A DNA stretch of 24,439 nt from a virus, in the IMG/VR virus record IMGVR_UViG_3300044641_002057, positions 1 to 24,439 of that record. The stretch is one strand, 5' to 3'. The notes under the pieces are model-generated. The model was not told where the DNA came from and searched no databases. It was given only the letters and a program-made list of their open reading frames with translations. A program made the position numbers and the translations under genes. Positions 6,361-9,980 of the stretch are shown in pieces; within the stretch, counting starts at the first letter, position 1; each line of letters starts with the position of its first letter.

Positions 6361-6499
6361 CTCTCTCCTTCTCTTCCAGTAATAAGTCCCTGTATACGTT
6401 TGGATAGAGGTGAGACAGGCGTACTAAAGCTCGGTCTCTTGCCCTCCGGTAATTACGATAGTGAATAGCCTGCTTCCCGCTGACTTCCTTACTCTCCAT
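6209..6499 (-). CDS. Small basic hypothetical protein (YRRARDRAL motif)
   Basis: 96 residues, ATG with GGAGG about 9 bases upstream. The N-terminal 57 residues contain HYRNYRRARDRALVRLSHLYP, then YRDLLLEEKERDEDEGKNW, a helix pair seen in many actinophage small proteins of unknown function. The last 40 residues are very basic (RPTRNKGRTTKRPKRSRKNK) and are encoded over the start of the transglycosylase-like gene. The homologous-looking head supports reality; the tail may be constrained by the overlap. It also overlaps the 27-residue membrane peptide gene by 11 bases. No function recognised. Confidence 0.72.
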   Translation of the reverse strand: MESKEVSGKQAIHYRNYRRARDRALVRLSHLYPNVYRDLLLEEKERDEDEGKNWVARNTRVSVTMGVRSRPTRNKGRTTKRPKRSRKNKSYNGGKA

Positions 6500-6572
6500 T
6501 GATCTTGTCCTCCCACACTATAAGCACATAGACTACCACCATTACTAACGCTATCCCTAGTACTAAACTCAT
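6489..6572 (-). CDS. 27-residue single-pass membrane peptide
   Basis: A very short gene: ATG at 6572 overlaps the previous stop as ATGA and has GGAGG 7 bases upstream. The product begins MSLVLGIALVMVVVYVLIV, one membrane helix of about 18 residues, and ends WEDKINGE, giving a charged tail. The combination of strong RBS, coupling and a clean hydrophobic helix supports a real product. It overlaps the next gene by 11 bases. Role unknown; small membrane peptides in phages can affect lysis timing or exclusion. Confidence 0.65.
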   Translation of the reverse strand: MSLVLGIALVMVVVYVLIVWEDKINGE

Positions 6573-6877
6573 CTTCCTACCTCCCTTGCCCGCTGAATAA
6601 TCTGGGTTATGTCTATCGTTTGCCCTACTAGGTGGGCATCTTCCTCATCACTATCCCACGCACTCACCAAGACTCTACTGCCGTTAGGCGCAAGGGTAAG
6701 CCACTGCATACACTGCTCAGCACTAGCTCCACCCCACTCGTTCTGTCCGTCTGGCGTAGCCACTTCATAGAAGAGAATCAAGTCAGACTTCTTGGGGTGT
6801 ATAGTGTAAATGTTGCTTGCTTCTTTCTCTAGTTTTCTTTTCATCTCAGCAACCTGTTGTGCTATGTAGTTAGTCAT
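6569..6877 (-). CDS. Hypothetical protein, 102 residues
   Basis: I choose ATG 6877 (MTNYIAQQ), not the GTG 9 bases earlier, because AAGGG lies upstream of the ATG and the ATG overlaps the preceding stop as ATGA. N-terminal residues 1-25 form a charged helix (VAEMKRKLEKEAS); the rest looks like a small alpha/beta domain with IYTIHPKKSDLILFYEV and LTLAPNGSRVLVSAW strands and an acidic patch (DSDEEDAH). No signal, membrane segment or known motif. I do not recognise the family. Confidence 0.75.
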   Translation of the reverse strand: MTNYIAQQVAEMKRKLEKEASNIYTIHPKKSDLILFYEVATPDGQNEWGGASAEQCMQWLTLAPNGSRVLVSAWDSDEEDAHLVGQTIDITQIIQRAREVGR

Positions 6878-6993
6878 AACTTGCACCCTTCATTTACCCA
6901 ACGTACAAGGCACAATGCACTTTCCTCCTTAGTTAAAACTGCATAGGCATTTGAGAACCACATCTCGTATTTGTAATCTGAAACTTTATTCAC
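6874..6993 (-). CDS. 39-residue hypothetical protein
   Basis: GTG start with GAGGAGG 6 bases upstream; the first two codons overlap the upstream gene's TAA (GTGAATAA), and its own TGA overlaps the next ATG as ATGA. The product (MNKVSDYKYEMWFSNAYAVL, then a short amphipathic helix with RWVNEGCKL) has three aromatic residues near the N-terminus and a helical tail. Coupling at both ends and a strong RBS are the main evidence. Unknown function. Confidence 0.68.
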   Translation of the reverse strand: MNKVSDYKYEMWFSNAYAVLTKEESALCLVRWVNEGCKL

Positions 6994-7147
6994 TCTCTAC
7001 CTCCTCCTCGAACCCGAACAGTTGTGAGAGCGCACTGTTGGCACGTCTTAGGTTCTTGATAGCTCGCGCTATCTCCTGCTCCTGTAAATCCTTCTCGGCT
7101 TGGTTGATACATAAATCAAACTTAGCCTGTAAATATTCTTTATTCAC
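6986..7147 (-). CDS. 53-residue helical hypothetical protein
   Basis: The frame stays open upstream to 7204, but I place the start at GTG 7147. AAAGGAGG lies just before it, and the upstream stretch is occupied by a well-supported gene in another frame. The product is almost entirely helical and charged (KFDLCINQAEKDLQEQEIAR, then AIKNLRRANSALSQLF) with an acidic end. A coiled-coil or small dimer is likely. It overlaps the gene before and after by 8 bases each. No family recognised. Confidence 0.72.
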   Translation of the reverse strand: MNKEYLQAKFDLCINQAEKDLQEQEIARAIKNLRRANSALSQLFGFEEEVESE

Positions 7148-7283
7148 TTGCTTCCTCCTTTGGACAGTCTGCGTATGGGTTTTCTTGTCCTTCATTGTCT
7201 TCACATAGGCAGAAGTTAAAGTGCTCTACCTGTGTGGCGTGAGTTAGTTCTGCCAACTCCGCCCAACTTAAATCTCTACTCAT
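7140..7283 (-). CDS. 47-residue Cys-containing hypothetical protein
   Basis: ATG at 7283 overlaps the previous stop as TAATG. The product begins MSRDLSWAELAELTHATQVE and carries Cys25-x-Cys27 and Cys40 with His21 nearby, a possible metal site, and an acidic tail ending EEASE. The gene's end contains the AAAGGAGG used by the following gene. Supported by coupling at both ends; function unknown. Confidence 0.65.
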   Translation of the reverse strand: MSRDLSWAELAELTHATQVEHFNFCLCEDNEGQENPYADCPKEEASE

Positions 7284-7417
7284 TATGCTACCTCCTCCAC
7301 TACTACATCTTGATAGCCCTTATCTTTCCAAGCCTGCGCCATATTTTGCGCCTGTGTCTCCGATAGATAGCACAAACTAACCTCGCTACCGCCTACCCAT
7401 ACTGTCCACTTACTCAT
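7283..7417 (-). CDS. 44-residue hypothetical protein
   Basis: ATG at 7417 overlaps the upstream gene by 8 bases (ATGAGTAA), with GGGAGAGAG just upstream. The product, MSKWTVWVGGSEVSLCYLSE followed by a helix AQNMAQAWKDKGY and a VVVEEVA strand, looks like a mini beta-alpha-beta unit. This type occurs repeatedly among phage accessory proteins. A longer reading back to 7546 is possible in frame but would run over two zinc-ribbon genes and lacks an RBS. Function unknown. Confidence 0.68.
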   Translation of the reverse strand: MSKWTVWVGGSEVSLCYLSETQAQNMAQAWKDKGYQDVVVEEVA

Positions 7418-7556
7418 TACTCTCTCCCTTTGTCTCTTTGTCCTCGCACACTGCACAGGTGCGAGAGTTGTACTTGCTTTCATCAAAGTATTCATCACAG
7501 GTATTACACCGTGTCCAAATCGCATCATCATAAAACACTGGGTCATTCAGTTCCAT
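7410..7556 (-). CDS. 48-residue zinc-ribbon protein
   Basis: ATG at 7556 (TAATG overlap with the previous stop) with GGGAG 6 bases upstream. Two knuckles are visible: Cys17-x2-Cys20 (RCNTCDEYF) and Cys34-x2-Cys37 (RTCAVCED), the standard treble-clef/zinc-ribbon spacing; the C-terminus is acidic. The in-frame extension to 7601 is rejected in favour of the upstream zinc-ribbon gene. Likely binds zinc and perhaps nucleic acid or host protein; target unknown. Confidence 0.75.
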   Translation of the reverse strand: MELNDPVFYDDAIWTRCNTCDEYFDESKYNSRTCAVCEDKETKGESNE

Positions 7557-7675
7557 TAGTAACTCCCGTCCTTGTGTGATACCCAGCCACACGCCTCGCA
7601 TTTGACCTTGCCCTCTATTGTCTGGCTATCGCCACTCATTACTCTACCGCATACCCAACACTTGCCAAAGCTCAT
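7556..7675 (-). CDS. 39-residue zinc-ribbon protein
   Basis: ATG at 7675 overlaps the upstream stop as ATGA, and its TAA overlaps the next ATG as TAATG. Cys6-x2-Cys9 (KCWVCGR) and Cys26-x2-Cys29 (KCEACGW) form a minimal zinc ribbon. It follows a common DUF-like layout: CxxCG, 16 residues, CxxCG. Immediately followed by a second zinc-ribbon gene, so the two may act together or derive from duplication, although their sequences outside the knuckles differ. Function unknown. Confidence 0.75.
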   Translation of the reverse strand: MSFGKCWVCGRVMSGDSQTIEGKVKCEACGWVSHKDGSY

Positions 7676-7899
7676 TTCGTTATGTCCTCCCCTGCCTCTA
7701 CCTTGTGCCATAGGTGGTAGTTCTTGATGATGTTTTCAGCAATTCCAATACAGTCAGCATCACACCAAGCAGAAGACTCCAACGCCATAGCCCTAGAGAT
7801 TAGGTCTAGTGTCTGTCCGTTGATAGTGTCCTCTCCTTCTATGTACTGGCTGTATGCACCAAAACTATCTGATAGTTGTACCAATTCTGCGTCTAACAT
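7672..7899 (-). CDS. Hypothetical acidic protein, 75 residues
   Basis: ATG at 7899 directly after the upstream TAA, with AAGGAGG 8 bases before it. The product is acidic and mainly helical (MLDAELVQLSDSFGAYSQYI, GEDTINGQTLDLISRAMALE) with a Cys46-x3-Cys50 pair in SAWCDADCIG. No signal or membrane segment. It ends in an ATGA overlap with the zinc-ribbon gene. I do not recognise the family. Confidence 0.76.
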   Translation of the reverse strand: MLDAELVQLSDSFGAYSQYIEGEDTINGQTLDLISRAMALESSAWCDADCIGIAENIIKNYHLWHKVEAGEDITK

Positions 7900-8181
7900 T
7901 TACATTCCCTCCTTAAAGCACTCAGTCATAGTCCCCCAGCAGTAGCCGAGGAAGTTCCCGCCCTCTCCTACATACCACAGGTGTCCTGACACCTGCCATA
8001 CAGCCCACAGCACTAAAAAGCTGGGGATAACTACCAGCACAAGCCAACCTCTCGGTGTTAATCTCACAACCTCAACCTCTCCCTCTTTGATTATCTCTCC
8101 GTGATAACTCTCAGCGTCACACTTAGGACACCAAGCACAACAGGTACAGTCACCTGTTTTCCAATCGTGTTTGTGTTTCAT
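7900..8181 (-). CDS. Cys-rich protein with one membrane segment
   Basis: 93 residues, ATG with a GGGGG-type RBS. The N-terminal 22 residues hold His3/His5 and a Cys cluster (Cys12, 14, 15, 18, 21: CTCCAWCPKC), a likely metal site on the cytosolic face. Residues about 45-64 (GWLVLVVIPSFLVLWAVWQV) are one transmembrane helix, followed by an aromatic and Gly-rich segment with two more Cys. The topology suggests a zinc head tethered to the membrane. It could alter host membrane functions or exclude other phages, but nothing in the sequence proves this. Confidence 0.75.
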   Translation of the reverse strand: MKHKHDWKTGDCTCCAWCPKCDAESYHGEIIKEGEVEVVRLTPRGWLVLVVIPSFLVLWAVWQVSGHLWYVGEGGNFLGYCWGTMTECFKEGM

Positions 8182-8192
8182 TCTTTGCCCCC

Positions 8193-8531
8193 TTACACAG
8201 CCACGCTGTGATAGTTGATGAATCCCTCGAACGAGTGTGTCCCGTCCACCGCTGTTACAGTCTGTTCTTGTAGGTCAATCAAGACCCACGCCTCATCTGT
8301 GCAAGGCTCAGCCGATACCCACAGCCCAAAGCCTGTCTCGCTGTCCCACTCGTTACCGATTAACTGACTCACGATAATCCGAGCACAGTAAGAGTCATCT
8401 CCCCAGCGTGGGCGAGCTTTTGCGATAGCCCTCCCCGCGTCCTCTAGGGCTGTGTACTCGCCCCAATGTGAATAGAGGCAGATGTAGTTTTCCTCGTCTT
8501 GCTTGATGTTAAATACTACTCGTGCTCCCAT
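8193..8531 (-). CDS. Hypothetical protein, 112 residues
   Basis: ATG with AGGAGG upstream. The sequence starts MGARVVFNIKQDEENYICLY with SHWGEYTALEDAGRAIAKAR and RWGDDSYCARIIVSQLIG following, and a second half rich in acidic and aromatic residues. Proteins of this look (short beta hairpin, SHWG, then helix) recur in actinophage accessory regions and have no assigned role as far as I know. It abuts the C2H2 gene upstream with 3 bases between. Confidence 0.77.
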   Translation of the reverse strand: MGARVVFNIKQDEENYICLYSHWGEYTALEDAGRAIAKARPRWGDDSYCARIIVSQLIGNEWDSETGFGLWVSAEPCTDEAWVLIDLQEQTVTAVDGTHSFEGFINYHSVAV

Positions 8532-8534
8532 TTC

Positions 8535-8630
8535 CTATTCCTCCTCCTTATGTTGTGCCTTGTAATGCGCCACAATCTCGCTTGATGTGGCGAAGTAGTC
8601 GAAACAGTACTCGCAAACTCGTGTGCTCAT
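8535..8630 (-). CDS. 31-residue single C2H2 zinc finger
   Basis: ATG at 8630 immediately follows the upstream stop; the upstream RBS is weak (GAGAG). The product MSTRVCEYCFDYFATSSEIV plus AHYKAQH matches the classic C2H2 finger: Cys6-x2-Cys9-x12-His22-x4-His27, with Phe/Tyr at the expected core sites. Only four N-terminal and a few acidic C-terminal residues flank it, so the finger is the whole protein. Its end provides the AGGAGG for the next gene. Probably binds nucleic acid or a protein partner. Confidence 0.7.
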   Translation of the reverse strand: MSTRVCEYCFDYFATSSEIVAHYKAQHKEEE

Positions 8631-8966
8631 TTATGCAACTCTCTCGCTATAATTTGTGTATATCTTGAACATATCAGCCTTTTTTGTGTTGGTTTTGGCA
8701 CTGTAATAGTCGAAACCTTGTTCCTGTGCGATTGTCCATAAACCCGCGTTCTTTCCTTCTTGTGGCAAATAGCCTAGTTCAAGAAGTTTTTTCTGTGCCT
8801 CGTAAATAAATTGGTCGCCATAGCCGTACTGAAAGGGCAGAATCGCGACCTGTCCCCCGTCTACCCAAATGCGAGCGGAAAAGTAGGAATTACCGTTTAC
8901 CTTGTCAAACCATTCGCGCCCCTCAATGAATAAAGACCGCTCAATTTTTGCCTTATCTGTTGTCAT
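8631..8966 (-). CDS. Hypothetical protein, 111 residues
   Basis: ATG at 8966 with AAGGAG about 9 bases upstream. N-terminal half reads as a small beta sheet (GNSYFSARIWVDGGQVAILP, FQYGYGDQ), followed by a helix (EAQKKLLELGYL) and a polar C-terminus. The NSYFSARI..DG pattern recurs in phage accessory proteins of unknown function. No membrane or signal segment. It lies second in the leftward cassette. Confidence 0.78.
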   Translation of the reverse strand: MTTDKAKIERSLFIEGREWFDKVNGNSYFSARIWVDGGQVAILPFQYGYGDQFIYEAQKKLLELGYLPQEGKNAGLWTIAQEQGFDYYSAKTNTKKADMFKIYTNYSERVA

Positions 8967-8979
8967 TTGCCTAGTCTCC

Positions 8980-9216
8980 TTATGCTGTGATTGCTGTTAT
9001 GATTGAATTGCTGTACTTTTCTACCATTGGGGCAAGATAGGCGAGGGCTTGTTCTTTAGATGTAAAGCCGTCTTCTCGTAGGTAGATACGGCGTGAGCCG
9101 AACTCTCTAAAAACTACATAATCGCGTGAGTCAATCTTCTCAATACCAAATGGGTACCCGAAAACATAGTGAGTTTCCCATACATCATTGAGTGACTTTC
9201 TTAGTTGTAGCTCCAT
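8980..9216 (-). CDS. Hypothetical protein, first gene of leftward cassette
   Basis: 78 residues, ATG at 9216 with AAAGGG 6 bases upstream. It is the promoter-proximal gene; the -35/-10 pair lies 36-62 bases upstream of the start. The product has several strands (THYVFGYPFGIEKI, YVVFREFGSRRIYL) and a helix (TSKEQALAYLAPMVEKY), resembling a small wHTH or SH3-size domain but without a diagnostic motif. Being first in the operon, it is a reasonable candidate for an early host-takeover protein; this is inference. Confidence 0.78.
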   Translation of the reverse strand: MELQLRKSLNDVWETHYVFGYPFGIEKIDSRDYVVFREFGSRRIYLREDGFTSKEQALAYLAPMVEKYSNSIITAITA

Positions 9217-9251
9217 TTGTAACCCTTTCGTTAGTTGCTTACATAGAGAAA

Positions 9252-9278
9252 TTTATACGGGACTATGCCGTATGTCAA
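9252..9278 (-). promoter_or_regulatory. Leftward promoter of the small-gene cassette
   Basis: On the minus strand a perfect -35 TTGACA (9273-9278) is followed after 15 bases by TATAAA (9252-9257), or after 17 bases by the overlapping TAAATT. It is the only consensus-quality promoter seen and lies 36 bases before the first leftward gene. The short 15-base spacer, or the choice of -10 register, may make it factor dependent. Confidence 0.7.
9255..9273. promoter_or_regulatory. Operator-like dyad in the promoter spacer
   Basis: Inverted repeat ATACGG (9255-9260), 7-base spacer, CCGTAT (9268-9273). It occupies the space between -35 and -10, where a bound repressor or MerR-type activator would act. 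The arms are exact. No cognate regulator is identified in the window; WhiB-like or external factors are possible. Confidence 0.5.
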
Positions 9279-9506
9279 GCGATAACAAGCATTTAATGGT
9301 AACAGTTTGATAACGTTTTGCTGGGGACTTCCTGAGAATGGCAGAGGGTCACAGGTCATAAGTAGTTGAATCTTCAATCACTTACGGGCTTTCAATCGGT
9401 GGACAATTAGGGCGGTGAATGTCTAGGGCTTGGAACTGTAAAGGGTTACTTAATAGTTGGGGATTACCTGAGAGATACCGCCCAGAACCTAGCAAGCCCC
9501 TGCTTT

Positions 9507-9518
9507 CTTTCTAGAAAG
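9507..9518. repeat. Perfect 12-base palindrome beside DnaA boxes
   Basis: CTTTCTAGAAAG is a perfect palindrome and directly abuts the first DnaA box at 9519. It may be a binding site for a dimeric protein in the putative origin. Confidence 0.55.
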
Positions 9519-9542
9519 TTATCCACAGGCTTATCCACAGGC
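9519..9542 (+). repeat. Tandem DnaA boxes (2 x 12-base direct repeat)
   Basis: TTATCCACAGGC occurs twice back to back (9519-9530, 9531-9542). Each copy contains TTATCCACA, a perfect match to the bacterial DnaA-box consensus TTATNCACA. A 12-base spacing places both on nearly the same helical face, favouring cooperative DnaA binding. I found no other intact copy in the window by eye. Confidence 0.85.
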
Positions 9543-9543
9543 A

Positions 9544-9565
9544 GGGCAGGGGGTGGGGGGCAGGG
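9544..9565 (+). other. G-quadruplex motif
   Basis: Four G-tracts of 3, 5, 6 and 3 bases (9544-9546, 9549-9553, 9555-9560, 9563-9565) with loops of 2, 1 and 2 bases. This meets the canonical intramolecular G4 rule with short loops, which favours stability. It begins two bases after the DnaA boxes. Folding is predicted, not shown. Confidence 0.6.
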
Positions 9566-9688
9566 CAAACAGCCAGCAACAGACACCCCCCGTTGTTGAA
9601 TTGTGCAGGCGTGGGCCGTGTACTCCCCAACAAAATATATTTGCTAAAGTGAAAGCTCATATAGCCTCTGACCTGCGGTTTTATATAC

Positions 9689-9704
9689 TGTGATGAAGGT
9701 CACA
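9689..9704. promoter_or_regulatory. CRP/GlxR-type binding site
   Basis: TGTGA-N6-TCACA, an exact match to the CRP-family dyad used by E. coli CRP, corynebacterial GlxR and mycobacterial CRP. On the minus strand a weak TTACAA/TATATA promoter-like pair with 17-base spacing brackets it. A second nested inverted repeat (TGACCT 9669-9674, AGGTCA 9697-9702) overlaps. Suggests control by a host cAMP-responsive regulator. Confidence 0.6.
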
Positions 9705-9789
9705 TTGTAAAAACGAGAAATGCGTTAAATTTCCTGCCTTATATATAGTAAGGGGTTTTAATAGGAAAAGCCCTGAGCTGCTACGGTAT

Positions 9790-9805
9790 GGCCTCTAGCG
9801 AGGCC
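9790..9805. repeat. GC-rich hairpin
   Basis: GGCCTC (9790-9795) and GAGGCC (9800-9805) form a perfect 6-bp stem with a TAGC loop. There is no T-run after it, so it is not a standard terminator; it may structure the leader RNA or DNA near the packaging gene. Confidence 0.45.
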
Positions 9806-9849
9806 CCTAGGCCGAGCACTAACTTACCCCTCAGTTCGCTGTGGCTCCT

Positions 9850-9866
9850 TCGGGCGCTAAGCCCGA
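9850..9866. repeat. Hairpin upstream of terminase
   Basis: TCGGGC (9850-9855) and GCCCGA (9861-9866) pair perfectly around GCTAA. No T-run follows. Second of two compact hairpins in the leader before the terminase gene. Confidence 0.45.
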
Positions 9867-9896
9867 CCTGCCCAGTACTTTTAGTGGGGATAGGTC

Positions 9897-9912
9897 TATC
9901 TACTGGTAGATA
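9897..9912. promoter_or_regulatory. 16-base dyad upstream of terminase
   Basis: TATCTAC (9897-9903), TG, GTAGATA (9906-9912): a perfect 7-base inverted repeat about 70 bases before the terminase start. Followed by AAAA, so not a terminator on the plus strand. Operator or terminase recognition element are the likely options. Confidence 0.45.
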
Positions 9913-9980
9913 AAACCTTCCTCGCCTAGTAATGAAACGAACCGATTCCGGCCGGTCCCCAATAAATTTTAGGAGATCAC

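Larger units (their letters stand above)
9217..9980. other. Control region / candidate replication origin (764 bases non-coding)
   Basis: No credible gene on either strand. From left to right it holds the leftward promoter and spacer dyad (9252-9278), a 12-base palindrome and two tandem DnaA boxes (9507-9542), a G-quadruplex motif (9544-9565), AT-rich tracts (about 9628-9660, 9675-9690, 9720-9770), a perfect CRP-type dyad (9689-9704), two GC-rich hairpins (9790-9805, 9850-9866), a 16-base dyad (9897-9912) and the terminase RBS. Divergent transcription leaves from both sides. DnaA boxes beside AT-rich DNA are the usual parts of a theta-type origin; that it is an origin is inference. Confidence 0.6.

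Noticed and set aside
6986-7204. Long form of the 53-residue gene starting at 7204
   Set aside because: The extension is the shadow of the 47-residue Cys-containing gene; GTG 7147 has AAAGGAGG.
7283-7546. Long form of the 44-residue gene starting at 7546
   Set aside because: The extension runs over a zinc-ribbon gene and has no RBS; ATG 7417 has an RBS and the typical overlap.
9279-9289. 11-base match GCGATAACAAG to 24171-24181
   Set aside because: Dozens of 11-base matches are expected by chance in 24 kb; no shared context.
9752-9773. Imperfect GGGGTTTT/AAAAGCCC stem as terminator
   Set aside because: Central mismatch, no T-run after it and no upstream rightward gene to terminate.
9885-9961. 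tRNA gene
   Set aside because: An acceptor-like stem and a D-arm-like stem form, but no anticodon stem and no T-loop consensus on either strand; kept only as a structural finding.
9217-9980. CRISPR array or iteron array
   Set aside because: Only one tandem pair of 12-base repeats exists; no regular spacer-repeat series was found.
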